From: Sequoia sempervirens
Lineage: Eukaryota > Streptophyta > Pinopsida > Cupressales > Cupressaceae
Direction of reading: 5' to 3'
NCBI GenBank assembly: GCA_007258455.2
Contig: VDFB02193867.1
Span: 564,942,591 to 565,006,590, forward strand
DNA length: 64,000 nucleotides
Shown here: in pieces, positions 1-12,207 of the stretch
Position numbering within the stretch: the stretch's first letter is position 1
Layout of the letters: each line of letters starts with the position of its first letter
The notes under the pieces: model-generated
Databases searched by the model: none
Told to the model about the DNA's origin: nothing
Seen by the model: only the letters and a program-made list of their open reading frames with translations
Position numbers and translations under genes: made by a program

Positions 1-585
1 GGTGTTTACATCTTTGTCTTTTTGTCTTAAACTCTGCCTTTTCTTGTGGAGTTGAATTTTATAGTCATCGGGCATATAGGCTTCTTTCACTTTTGCAACC
101 ATTCCTTTCCAGGTTGATATAGGCTGCTTACCTTGTTTCTCCCTTTCAGTTTGAATAAACTTCCACCAAGTTAACGTTGATCCTCTCAACCTTGATTTTG
201 CAACCTTCACCTTTTGTGCTTCTATAACTCCATCACATTCGAAGTGATTCTCCATTCCATCTATCCTGTCCAAGACCAGATCGGGATCCATCTTTCTATG
301 GAATAGTGGTACACCCTCAAGTCCTTTTCCACTCAGGGCTTTTAATGCCTTCAATAAAGGCTCCTCCTCCAAGACAGGGTTAGGTTTAGGGACTTTTTCC
401 TCCTCTGCAACCTCTTCTTCTTTTGGCACTTTGCCTTCCAGTTTCACCTTATTCAGTGCTGCTTCAAGCTGTTCTATTCTTTCCTTTAAAGATTTGTTAT
501 CCTCTTCTTGCTCTTCAACCATCTTGGCTAACTGTACGTTTTTCACCATCTTGGGCAGTTCACTTGACTCAACTTCCTTTGACAT
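1..585 (-). pseudogene. Ty3/gypsy gag, 5' part only (copy of 12949-13533)
   Basis: This is the N-terminal 195 codons of the gypsy Gag polyprotein on the minus strand, with its ATG at 585. It has the acidic coiled-coil start and the following capsid-like region, and is cut by the window edge before the zinc knuckle. It duplicates the gag described at 12208-13533 and lies in the duplicated contig end, so it may not be an independent gene. Confidence 0.75.
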
Positions 586-630
586 ATAAGCTACTGCTTT
601 CCCAAATCTTTCACTGCTTTGATACCAATA

Positions 631-2090
631 TGATAGAACCAGGGTCGATTGAGAAAATACTATCTCACTGCCTTGAGTTCTTGATCTGAGAAATCCTAAG
701 GTGTTAAGTCTTTCACCCTACAACCTATAGGTCCTCTACCTTTGAGGCACCCCCGGTTCACTTTATCAACCCTGCTATCATTGCAATCTGCTTCTACAAA
801 ACATCATTTGGTACTCTTTCTTCCAATTGCACTATCTAGCCTTTTATTCCCCAAAAGACCAGTCACTCCTCTACTCTTCCAACGTTGTTACAGGGGTGTG
901 TGGCACTTTCCAAAGTCTCCAAAGTCATCTTTTCCAATGCTTAAACAATCACCAAGCTTCCGTTCTCCTTTGGTTTACTGAAAAATAGAGTTCTTGGTTC
1001 TTGGGTAGGCTACAAGTCTCAAACCCTTTTTAGCCCTCTCAACTCAAAGGACATGCTAGAACTCTTCTATTCCCTCTAATTGTGCCAATCTTTTTATTGT
1101 TTCTCTGGTTATTTTTCCAAGCTCAGTCAACTTCTTTGGAGATTGATGCCTTTTTCTGCCCGTGCAGGGGAAAAATCCAGCCTAGGGTAACCTAGGGTTT
1201 CTTAAGGCTTTTCATTGGCCTATTCTGCCTTTTCTGACCACAAAAGCATTAAATAATCTTCTGTTTACTATTCTACACCTCCTTAGCACTGTCTACAATC
1301 ACAATACAAATTAGTTTTTAAAGACACCACCCCTGCCACATTGGGATTTTGCTCTCTTGACTGTATTTTCTAGCCGGGTTTCCAAACTCGCCTAGAAACA
1401 GTCTTTCAACTTGCAAGAAAAACCTATAATATTTACCATATGTACAATATATACAGTGGTGGAGTTTAGCATTGTTCCCTCTTCGTCCATGCTACCTGGC
1501 ACGTTTAGAAACAACATCTAAACTCCATGTTTCTGGTTTATTTTACCAGTTCAAAACAGATTTAAAGAAAGACAAATTTTATAAAAAGGAAAGAGCGATA
1601 GAAAAATAGTTTAAAAATACCAAAAATAGAACTATAACACGTTTCTGTACATGCTCTTATTCCAATAAAAGACTCATGCTATACATCTATTGCTGTTACG
1701 CTAGAATGCATAGAAAAAAACAAATATGCTCACAAAAAAAATGTTGTCTCCTCTTTATTTTTCACAACTGCCATCATCAAAAGACCACTAAACTGCTCAA
1801 AATGTCGGGCTCCTTTTTTCCAACCCAAAAAAAAAATTTAGGTTTTTACATTCGAGCTCAAAAGTGGCCAAATAACACGCGTTTGAAATCACACTATGTT
1901 TTTGAATTTCAGCCAAAACTTAAGGAAACGCCTACAAACAAGTTACCAATTTATTTTAATTTTATATAAGCTCTAAAAAGGTCCCCTTACACATCCTAAA
2001 AGGAATTAGGACCTTGCACAACAAACATGAAATGATTTAAAAGCAAAACATCAAAATATGCTTGTTTTTAAGGTAGGTGCTCCTGCACCA
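631..2090 (-). repeat. Gypsy LTR (copy of 13579-15038)
   Basis: Same LTR as 13579-15038, displaced by 12948 bases. It starts TGATAGAACC on the plus strand and ends GCACCA before CTAGT. The PBS equivalent lies just below it at 616-627. Confidence 0.8.
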
Positions 2091-2991
2091 CTAGTATTCA
2101 ACTTGACTAGCAAGCATATCAAGGTAAATTTCAGACATGGTGATGAGGCCTAAATTAAAATGAAAAGGCTATGATGAAAATGAGGATGAGAATTTTGACT
2201 TGGAGATGATGTGGATAGCTTGACTTGGAGGACACCTAGATTTGTTTGTTTTTAAAATATTTCTAATATTTTTTGAATTTCAATTTTTTTGGTTTTCTTT
2301 CTTGCTTGATTAAGATTTAAATATTGAATACATATTCACACATGTAAGACAAGATTTTATGAAAGATTTAATGCAAATTATTATGATAAAAAGACAGTTC
2401 CAAGCACAAGTACAATCCTAGAAATTATTCAAGCAGGGAGATTGGTCAATGGTCTTCAACTAGGATGCACAAGGATCTAGGGATGTCCTCTATATAATTT
2501 GTGGGTATGTGAGGCCCAATTCCATGAATTTGAAAGGAGAATAATGCAAAATATCTAGGAGGAGAGGGTAACCCATACTCCACCTTCAATTCCCAAAATA
2601 ATAAAGTTCTTTGGGGCTTAGCCAAGATTGACAAGATTCTACTTCCAAGAGGCATGTCTTTAGATTCACCCCCTGCTATTTATACTCCACCAAAAGGCTA
2701 GAGTCTAGGTCATCCCATAGAGTGATCACTTCTCTAGGAAGGCCCCCTAAGAAGGTTACAAAAAAGTGATGAAAATAATGCTTTTGATCTCCAAGATCAT
2801 ATGATAATGCAAGGAGAGAACATACACATGTATTTGATCACACAAGCAATGTTCATTAACCTTATAAAACCAAATGTGTGGTATGAAGATGAGAGTGTTG
2901 AAGAGTGCTTTTGATTTCCAAGATCATATGGAAATGTGAGGGAAGAGCATACACACCTCCAAGCACAAATAAGATCACCAAGCAATGCAAG

Positions 2992-3171
2992 CACTTATTC
3001 TTTTTTAGCCTAAATTGAAATGTGATTTTGAGAAGACACTTGTTCTTTTCAAGCCCAAATTGAAATGTGATTTTGAGAAGACACTTGTTCTTTTTAAGCC
3101 CAAATTGAAATGTGATTTTGAGAAGACACTTGTTCTTTTTAAGCCCAAATTGAAAGTGTGATGTTGAGAAA
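2992..3171. repeat. 45-bp tandem repeat, 4 units (copy of 15940-16119)
   Basis: Four head-to-tail 45-bp units begin at 2992, 3037, 3082 and 3127, each starting CACTTGTTCT or a variant and ending TTTTGAGAAGA. The middle units are nearly identical and the outer ones are diverged. Confidence 0.85.
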
Positions 3172-4476
3172 ACAAGATTAAGATATAAGTTGAAAAGTGT
3201 GCACCTAGACTTTCTTTAGCTCCAAATTTTTGTCCACTTTATCCAATTTATCTTTTGAAGTTTTTTTTTTTTGCACATTCACAAAACCAACAACATAGCC
3301 AAAACCCTAACAAGATAATTGATCACTAATATTAGAGGGTTAGCTAGTCAAGACAAATCTGTTTTTGGAAATGTTTTTGGCATCAAAAATAAAAACACAA
3401 AAAATAGACCCTTACTAAAAAATTTCAAGAGCTTTCCAAAAATATAAAGAGATCCGAAAAATTTCTGATTTGTACCCAAAATTAATTTTTCATGACAATT
3501 ATTAAAAAATTATAAAATATTCAAAATGGGTCCAAAAATTCTATTTTTTACTGAAATCTCTTGACATCATCACCAATCTACAAAAACATTTGTGTGAAAA
3601 TGTTTACAACAGTTTGTGAGATATAGGGAAAAATTTAGTGGCAAATCTTTGCCAATTGGAAAATTCTAGGAATCAACCAAGTCGAAATTGGTGAATTTCT
3701 CGCACCCAACAAGGTGTCCAAATCGCTTGGATTTTATGAACTATAGGTCCAATGCATGTCCATTCACCAATGAATTTTTTTATGAGGCATATTTAAGCAA
3801 CAAATTTTCCCTTGTCAAACTACGCGTTTCAATTGGACCGACTAATATTTTTGCCTGGAATCTTGAAAGCATTTAATAAAACACCTACACATTTTCCAAT
3901 ACTATTAAAACAACATTGTATGAGGACCCATTTCACCAATTAAAATTTACAAATAGTTGATTGTGAAGACCCATTTCGCTAATTAAAATTCATAAATAGT
4001 TGCTCATGAGGACTTATTTCACCAATAACATTAAAAAAATTACATTTGAGGACACATTTCACCTTGAAAATTACAATGTATCATTGTATAAGCATGCGAG
4101 ATTCACCAAATTTTTAATATACCATTTAAAAATCCCACATAATTTTCCAAATATGGAATCATGGATTGATATAAATACAATCGAAAGTGTCATTTATTCT
4201 TACACATTTTTTTTGGTTTTGAAGTTCTACTTCTCGATTCAAAAGTCAGCGAAAGCCAAAAACATAGACTTAAAAGGTGAGTGATCATTTCTTCATAATG
4301 TTATTATTTATAATAATAAGTTTTATTTATCTCTTTTCCATTCTTGCTTCAAAAAGGTGTACCTTAGAACCAAACTATGAAGTTTCAAAGATTTTGAAAC
4401 TTCCGACCCATCGAGTAGAAAGATGACCGAGAAAGACTCGCAACTCAACAAAGTGAACCATCAACCAAGTTGGGGA

Positions 4477-4576
4477 NNNNNNNNNNNNNNNNNNNNNNNN
4501 NNNNNNNNNNNNNNNNNNNNNNNNNNNNNNNNNNNNNNNNNNNNNNNNNNNNNNNNNNNNNNNNNNNNNNNNNNNN
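4477..4576. other. Assembly gap (100 N)
   Basis: Exactly 100 N, the usual placeholder for a gap of unknown length between contigs. An open frame spanning it is not real. Confidence 0.99.
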
Positions 4577-7440
4577 GGTATGCACTCAATTACTTAAAAC
4601 TTTTGAACTCTCTCCCTCTCATGCAGTTATATAAATATCTCATGATCTTTCCTCCCGTGGGAAGCCTTTCTTGTGGCATGCACGTTAATTAGATCCTTCT
4701 AGCATAAATATCTTTCAGATATATCCTTAGTGTTCTGTTTGATGGACATTCATATTTCCATCCAAAAGCTTCTTGGTTCAGAAATTACTTCTGTATAGTT
4801 ATTTTTGTCAAGCCTTATCACCAATCCTTTTAGCACATGCCCTTTTAAATGGCATTTCTTGTTTTCCAAACGTTTATAGATATTGCCTTGTTTATTTTCC
4901 TATTCTTGGCACGAGTTGAGATTACTGGATGGTGTTGCGGAGTTTGGATTTATACCTGTCATTTATTTTCTGCAACGTTTCTAAGGACCCCTTCGATAAA
5001 TCCTTTTTGAACATATCCTGCAATCATGCATTTCATGCTAACACATTTACTGAGGCAGTTTAGGAAACTATTCGCAAGCCTTGTCTATGCTACCACCTTT
5101 TCTTGTATGTCTTCAAGGGCACTCGAAACCCCAGCATATGACAAGATAATGATGCTTTTATGCTTTGATGGATGTCCCTTCATTATTTCTAGATAACTGG
5201 TTAGCACGGATTGTTATTGCATAAGCATACTTTTTAGGTTGTTTCAACTTGTATCACCAAACATCTTTGCTAAAACATTGTCACCATTTAAACTGATTTC
5301 ACATTTCTTAGAATGATTTCTCTTGAATCAACGCTGGAGATAGACTATGTTGCAGTGTGGCTATTATACCTTACTCGAAGATCTTTGACAACTACAATCC
5401 CTACCATGGCTGTGATCTTCATCGATCTAGTATCTCTCTGTTGCGAACATATTCTATTCACAGTCTATTTGCTTTATTGTCATCCATATAGCTAGATTTT
5501 AGATTGTGGCGTTATGGATTGAAGTCACTATTTTAAATTACTAAATGTCATCTACCAAAGAATTCAAACTCATTTTATGCAGTTGCCCATATATTTAGTC
5601 GATGTCTAAGTGCTTAAAAGCTCGTCAATGCATTATCTATTTGAATTAGTTTCAATCCTTTTGCGCCTCTGCATTGCACCGCACAATCCTTAATTTTCCA
5701 TCTTTGTGTATCGAATTGCTCAAAGGTTTGATGCCTCTTCAACCATACCATTTGATGCTCAATATTTGCTTTATTCATCTTAATAGGCATTATGGTAGTG
5801 TGGTTACATGGGCGTTACATTGCATGCAGACCTGCCAGGGCATGAATTAATCATTGTAGTCTATTCTGGATCATTGCAGTTGCATAAATGTCTATCAAAA
5901 TATATATTAAGGTGGTTGGAGATATCCTTGATCAGTTTGAATCAACTTCTTCCTTGTTACCCTGTGAGTGCAAGGCCGTCTCTCTTTGTCCATATTGTTC
6001 ACAAAGGATGATTGGGGGATTCGATGTACTCAATCTTCTTAGCATTTGCATATATATTATTATTATATTAGTCACCTATCGACCTATTTTGGTCACCTTC
6101 GAGCATCAAGAATAGGTATATGTATTGCTCCTTTATAATGATATATATGTATAAGTATATTTGGATATTATAGTTATAGGAAGAAACGAATTCTATGTGT
6201 ATTGATTTTATAAATATTTATATGTTAAGTATGTAAAAGAAAATTGGGTAAATGCATAATTATATGTTAGAAAAGTATGTTTTGGTCTTTTAATAAATAT
6301 TTTGGCGATAGTTTAACAAGGAATATCGATTTATTTCTCCTAGTTAATTAAGTTCTATTTAAATTTGTAAGGGACAACATCCTTTAAAGATAAACCTTTC
6401 CTTTATTGCTTTCAATGAGTTTCTCTCTAGGTAGATATAGGTGAGGAAAAGTAGTTCTAGCTATTTATTTTGAATATAAATGAGTATTCTTGAATGACAT
6501 TGTTTGAGTTATTGGGTGATGTAACTTTGATTTTTTTTTTTTTGGAAAATTGCTTAAGGAAAGGTTAACTCACTAGGTTAGATAGGTAGGAGTTTAGATC
6601 TACTAAATTTGGAAATTAAGTTATAGTTGGTTTTATTCTTATAAAGGAAATTAGAGATATCTAGTTAGGAATTGATGAAACAAAATATAGTTAGTCATGA
6701 AGTTTTGTGTAATAGATAGGATGGAACGATTAAAAGACTAGTAATTATAGTACCTTATAGTTGGATTAGTGAAATTGTTTTGTAAATTGATTAATTAGGG
6801 GAGCAATGTTAGAGGGAAATGGTTTATTTATATTTTGGATCCGTGGAGAGTTTAGTTATATGGTTGCATTTGGTAATCTTGTAATGGGTAGTTGTATTGA
6901 ACTCTTTAATAGTGGAATCATGTATATTAGAATTAATTGGCACCTTTGGTCATGGGTAAGTATTGTAGTAAACTCTATTTGTCTTTATTTTGGTAGTTTT
7001 ATAAATTTGCATAGACGAAATAAATTGTTCTTGAATTGAGATTTCGTTCTTAATTATTTTCCTTGGATTGTTAGTGAGGAGAAAATTGAGGCCTCCCATG
7101 GAATGCCTAGTTGGTGGCCTTTGGATATTGAGTGATTATTGTTGTATTTAAAGGTTGACTTTCTTTTGTGTAACCCTTTTTGAGGTGACACCATTGTTAA
7201 TATGTGGATTGTATTTGTGTTTTTGGGTTGAATGATTTGTGGATGGGGTTTGATGAAACTTTCTTTGAGTGGCTTTTCGGAGTTAATCTCATATTTGAGA
7301 GAAATTTCATCCTTGTGTTGGAATTATTTGGAAAAAAACTTGTGTTGCTTCATTTTACCCTTGTTTGTGGGTTTTCATTCTTTTTCGCTTCCAGAGGCTT
7401 GAGATGATTAATGGAGTTGATATTTCTCTCTTGTGTACTT
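4577..7440. other. Unannotated AT-rich DNA
   Basis: I see no recognisable gene here. Short open frames at 5313-5495, 5808-6115 and 6806-7039 have no motif I know. From about 6120 the strand is rich in G and T and contains a 12-T run near 6531. It abuts the gypsy 3' LTR and may be older decayed repeat or intergenic DNA. Confidence 0.5.
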
Positions 7441-8904
7441 TGTCTTACAGGGGTTGATTGAGAAAACACAATCTCAATGCTTGAGTCTTTGTCTTAAGAA
7501 CTCCTTCAGGTGCTAATTCATTCACCTACAACCTATAGGTCCTCTGTTTGTTGAGGCACCCCCAGTTTACCTTAGCAACCCTACTATCATTGCAAATCTA
7601 CTACTACAAAACATTATTTGGTACTCTTTCTTCCACTTGCACTATCTAGCCTTTTATTCCTTAAAAGATCAGTCACTCCTCCACTCTACCAACGTTGTTA
7701 TAGGGGTGTGCGGCACTTTCCAAAGCCTCCAAAGTCATCTTTTCCAAAGCTTAAACAATCACCAAGCTTTTGTTCTCCATTGGTTTCCTGAAAAAATAGA
7801 GTTCTTGGTTCTTGGGCAGGCTACAAGCCTCAAACCCTTTTTAACCCTCTCAACTCAAAGGACAGGCTAGAACTCTTCTATTCCCTCTAATTGTGCCAAT
7901 ATTTTTATTGTTTCTCTGGTTCTTTTTCCAAGCTTTGACAGCTTCTTTGGAGATTGATGCCTTTTTCTGCCCGTACAGGGGAAAAATCCAACCTAGGGTA
8001 ACCTAGGGTTTCTTAAGGCTTTTCATTGGCCTATTCTGCCTTTTCTGACCACAAAAACATTGGAGAGTCTTCTATTACCACTCCACACCTTCTTATACCT
8101 ATCTACACTCACCATACGCATTAGATAATAACATTGCACACCCCTGCTACATTGGGTTTTTTCCTCTTGACTATCTTTTCTAGCCGGGTTTCCAAACTCA
8201 CCTAGAAACAGTCCTCCAACTTGCCAAAAAAAACTCTAAAGACTATTATATGTACAATATATACAACAGTGGAGTTTAGCATTGTTCCCTCAGCATCCAT
8301 GCTGCCTAGCACATTTAGAAACAACCCTGAAACTCCATTATTTTGGTATTTACCAGTCCAAAACATAACTAAAAGAAAAACACAAATCTTACAAAAAGAA
8401 AAAAGCGATGGAGAAACTATCTAAAAATGCCAAGATAGAACTTCAAAACATGGCTTTACATGCTCTTAAACAAATAAAATGTTTATTCCATTCAGCCGTT
8501 TGCTGTTTCCAACGCAGAAACAGAAATCTGCAATTTTCACATTAAAAGAAGGAAGAAGAAAAAAAATGTTGTTCTTGTTGTTTTTACAAAAACTGCCAAT
8601 ACAAAAAGCCTCCCAAATGTCAAGCTCTTTCTTTTCCAACATGGGAAAATCAGTTAGGTTTTACATTTCGAGCTCAAAAATGACCAAACAATGTGCGTTT
8701 GAAAACACACTATGTTTTGCAAATAGACCCAAAATCTTAGGAATCAACCCCCCAAAGATTCCTAACTTATTTAAATTTAAACTAAAACTTCAAAAAGGTC
8801 CCTTTACACCTTATCAATGGTGTTTTAGACTCTAAATAACAACAACAAAAAGATTAAAAACAATACATTAAAATTATGCTTGTATTTTGGGTGCTCATGC
8901 ACCA
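7441..8904 (-). repeat. Gypsy 3' LTR
   Basis: About 1464 bp, collinear with 13579-15038. On the plus strand it begins TGTCTTACAGGGG and ends CATGCACCA, so on the element strand it starts TGGTGCATG and ends with CA. It directly follows the polypurine tract in the element direction. Confidence 0.85.
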
Positions 8905-8917
8905 TTCTCCCCCTCTT
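8905..8917 (-). promoter_or_regulatory. Polypurine tract (PPT)
   Basis: On the element strand this reads AAGAGGGGGAGAA immediately before the 3' LTR start TGGTGCATG. This is the expected position and composition of the plus-strand DNA primer. Confidence 0.8.
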
Positions 8918-8927
8918 AGCACAAAGA

Positions 8928-10523
8928 CTAAAAACTAGAAGGTGGTATCAGTTTCAGGTCAATGCCAAGCTTCTTGAATTGATCCTGTTGTACCCATGTA
9001 GCCTCTGAGTCAGGTTTGCTCTTCCACTTGATAAGGTGCTCCATGTATACCTTATTCCTTGTTGCTTTCTTCACCCTGGACTCCAAGACCTTCTCTGCCT
9101 GAGCTTTCTCTTGAATTGGAAGGGGTATATTGCTGATATCTTTAAATATTTCCTGATTGTTTTGAACTTCATCATTGACTATACCCTTGTACCTAATCAA
9201 ATCAGCAACGTTGAAGACTGGAGATATACCCAAATCCGATGGAAGTTCCACCTTGTATGCATTCTTTCCATACTTAGCTATCACCTTGCATGGTCCTACC
9301 CATTTCATTTGCAACTTGGTGGAAATCCCCTTCTGCATTCTGGATTTGTTGAGGTGAACCATCACATAATCACCCACCTGGAACTGCACATCTCTTCTTG
9401 TCTCATCAACTTTGTCCTTCAACTTTTGTGTTGCTACTGTGATTGTCCTCTTAACCTGCTCATGAATCTCCTTCATGGTTTGAGTGAAGTCTTCTGCATG
9501 TCCACTCCTATTCTCCATTGTTCCAAGGTCTCTGAGCTCACAAATTCCTCTTGGATGCATCCCATACACAACTTCAAATGGGCTTTTTCCTGTAGTCCTG
9601 TTCACACTATCATTATATGCATATTCAGCTTGGGAAATCACCATATCCCAGGTCTGTCCATATTCCTTTGTCAAGCACCTCAATAGGTTACCTAACACTC
9701 TATTAACCACCTCGGTTTGACCATCGGTCTGAGGATGGTAAGCTGATCCAAATGATAAATTAGTTCCCAATCTGCTCCATAGTGTTTTCCAGAAATGACT
9801 CATGGATTTTACATCCCTATCTGAGACAATGCTCAATGGCAATCCATGGATTCTCACAACTTCCCTAAAAAATAGATGGGCAATATAGCTTGCATCATGT
9901 GTGGTCTTGCAAGGAATAAAGTGACTCATCTTGCTAAATCTGTCCACAACTACAAAAACACTATCAAAACCAGATTTAGTCTTGGGAAGACCCACCACAA
10001 AATCCATACTCACACACTCCCATGGTCTGTTCGGAATAGGAAAGGGCTGATATAACCCAGCATTGCTAGCTCCCCCTTTGGCTCTCATGCAAACAACACA
10101 CTGTTCAACATACTTTCTGACATCTCGTGCTAACTTAGGCCAATAGTAAAACCTTTGTACCAACTCTAAATTTTTGTTAATACCAAAATTCCCACTAAGA
10201 CTACCATTGTGTTTTTCTTGGATCAGATTTTCTCTCATTGATCCTCTTGGGACACATAACAGGTTGCCCTTGAATAATAACCCATTTTGCAATGTATACT
10301 CAACATATTGACTGTGAAAATGATTTGCAAAATCTGAACATACCTTATAGGCTTCGAAAAAGTCTTCGTCATCACCATAGAGATCTTTAAAACTTTCCAA
10401 TCCAATGCTTTTCAGCTGTATCTCTTGGACTGTCAACATCCTCCTGCTTAATGCATCTGCCACTTTGTTTTGATGTTCCTTCTTGTGCTTAATGGTAAAT
10501 GTGAAAGCTTGAATGTACTCCAT
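8928..10523 (-). pseudogene. Gypsy pol: integrase with chromodomain
   Basis: 531 codons open from 10523. The N-terminus holds the end of RNase H (VADALSRR near residue 22). Then comes an integrase zinc-finger region, where the usual second His is Asn (HNGSLSGNFG) while the CVVC cysteines remain. The catalytic core shows MDFVVGLP (first Asp), IVSDRD (second Asp) and TDGQTEVVNR (Glu). The C-terminus has a chromodomain-like block ending LIKWKSKPDSEATW. It should be fused to the upstream RNase H as one polyprotein. Instead, a TAG and a one-base deletion between 10523 and 10552 separate them. The reading frame itself is long and clean, but with no in-frame start from gag it is presumably not made. 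Confidence 0.9.
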
Positions 10524-10549
10524 CCATTTAAGTGTCTATTGCTTAACTT

Positions 10550-11134
10550 CTATTGGGTATTGATGTAACTGAGTGCTTGGTTATCCGTGAAAACCACAAA
10601 CTCTTTGGGCAGCAAATAATGCCTCCATTTCCTAAGGGACTGCACTAAAGCATAAAGTTCCAGATCATAGGTGGAGTATTTTTTCTTAGCTTCATTGAGT
10701 TTTTCACTAAAGAAGGCTACAGGTCTACCTTCTTGACTAAGGACTCCTCCTACTGCTACTCCACTTGCATCACACTCAACTGTAAACAATTTATCAAAAC
10801 TAGGCAATAACAAGATAGGTTGTGTTGCCACTTCTTTTTTCAACTTTTCAAACCCTTTATCAGCCTCTAAAGTCCACTTAAACTTTGTTTTCGGACCACC
10901 CTTGATTGTATCTAACACTGGTGCACATATACCACTAAAATTCCTTATAAACTTCCTATAGAACTGAGCCAAACCATGGAAACTCCTTACCTCAGTTGCT
11001 GTGGTTGGTGTAGGCCAGTTTAGGATAGCTTCCACCTTACTTGGATCCATCTTCAGCATTCCTTGAGATACCACAAAGCCTAGATACACAAGCTCTTGTT
11101 TGAAGAACTCACACTTCTCAAGGTTGATTGCCAA
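10550..11134 (-). pseudogene. Gypsy pol: RT thumb and RNase H
   Basis: The frame continues the reverse transcriptase from 11135-11449 without a shift; only a TAG at 11135-11137 interrupts. It begins with the conserved KCEF and VYLGFVVS region, continues with the connection domain ([13 protein letters not shown]), and ends in RNase H with its acidic residues visible: Asp in FTVECDASG, Glu in TYDLELYAL and Asp in VFTDNQAL. A second stop ends it at 10550. It degrades the RNA strand during reverse transcription when intact. Confidence 0.9.
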
Positions 11135-11704
11135 CTATTCTTCTTGCAACCTTTTGAGTACCATCTCTACATGCTTCAAATGCTCTTCTGTTGTCTTACT
11201 GAAAATCAGTATGTCATCCAAGTAAACTACCACAAAAATCCCTGTGAAATCTTTAAGCACCTCATTCATTAGTCTCATGAACGTGCTAGGGGCATTCGAG
11301 AGGCCAAATGGCATCACTTTCCACTCATACAAACCATCATTCGCCTTAAAAGCTATCTTCCATTCATCACCTTCCTTAATTCTGATTTGATGATACCCGC
11401 TCTTAAGATCTAGCTTAGTGTAAAATTTTGCACCTCCAAGGCAATCCAATAAATCTTCAATCCTAGGTATTGGAAATCTATACCTAATTGTGATTCTATT
11501 TTATTGTCTCTGTGAATCGCATAAAGTCTCCATTTACCTCCTCTTTTTTTGTTGCCAAAACAACTGACCGCATATGGATCTAATACTCTTTGAATCGCAC
11601 TGATTCAACAACTCTTTCCAATTTGTCTTGCCATACCTCTTTGTTCCTCGGGCTTCGTGGGTCGGGCTTTGTATGATACTTTAGAAATGGGTCTATAAAG
11701 GAAG
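11135..11704 (-). pseudogene. Gypsy pol: reverse transcriptase core
   Basis: The open part (11449-11135) carries RT fingers and palm motifs: [26 protein letters not shown] and the catalytic [11 protein letters not shown], whose YLDD codons are at 11213-11224. The stretch 11450-11704 still encodes recognisable upstream RT sequence, such as a PRIEDLL-like piece, but split between frames with stops. The enzyme would copy element RNA to DNA in cytoplasmic particles. As it stands it is not translatable as a unit. Confidence 0.88.
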
Positions 11705-12207
11705 TCAAATTTGATGACTTATTGCTCTCTTGGGTGGTAGAGTTGATGGTGTTCCATCACTCACTATGCTCTTGTATTTGTCAAGCAAGTTCTGGACTAC
11801 TGCTGGTAACACTGTCCTTTCAGCCTTTTCCTCTTCTTTGGGCTGCATCATAATCACATACCCTTCATTCCCTTGATGTAGGTCCTTGATGAACTCTTTA
11901 GCACTGCTCAACATGATATTAGGAACCTTGGACTGCCCTTCATCTTCCTCAATCAACGATTGCAGCTTGAAGGTTTTTCCATCCTTCGTGAATTCTATGG
12001 TATTCTCCTTCCCATGATATACAACACCTCTATCATATTGCCATGGCCTACCAAGAAGAAGATGGCATGCATCCATGGGCAGTACATCACAAATCAGCTT
12101 GTCTTTGTAGCCTCCAATGAAAATTCCACTGTAACCTGCTCATTCACTAAGACACTTTGCCCTTTATTCAGCCATGTGACTTTGTAGGGATTGGCATGAG
12201 GTACCTT
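11705..12207 (-). pseudogene. Gypsy pol: protease-RT linker
   Basis: The open frame at 12076-11705 starts with DACHLLLGRPWQYDR, the conserved segment following the protease in plant gypsy elements, and ends PPKRAISHQ just before RT. A one-base insertion near 11705 shifts the frame into RT. Above 12076, a frameshift near 12120 and a TAG at 12208 separate it from gag-protease. These breaks explain why pol is in pieces. Confidence 0.85.

Larger units (their letters stand above)
1..4476. repeat. Duplicated contig end, same as 12949-17424
   Basis: This block matches 12949-17424 at a constant offset of 12948, with no difference in the lines I compared by eye. The match covers the 5' part of a gypsy gag, a complete LTR and about 2.4 kb of flanking non-LTR DNA, and it ends at the last base before the N gap. 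A recent segmental duplication is possible, but an unmerged contig overlap is the simpler reading. Confidence 0.9.

Noticed and set aside
4423..4692. ORF crossing the N gap
   Set aside because: Contains 34 unknown residues from the gap; not a real frame.
9036..9686. 216-residue plus-strand ORF and shorter overlapping frames
   Set aside because: Antisense shadow of the gypsy integrase, which has clear motifs on the other strand.
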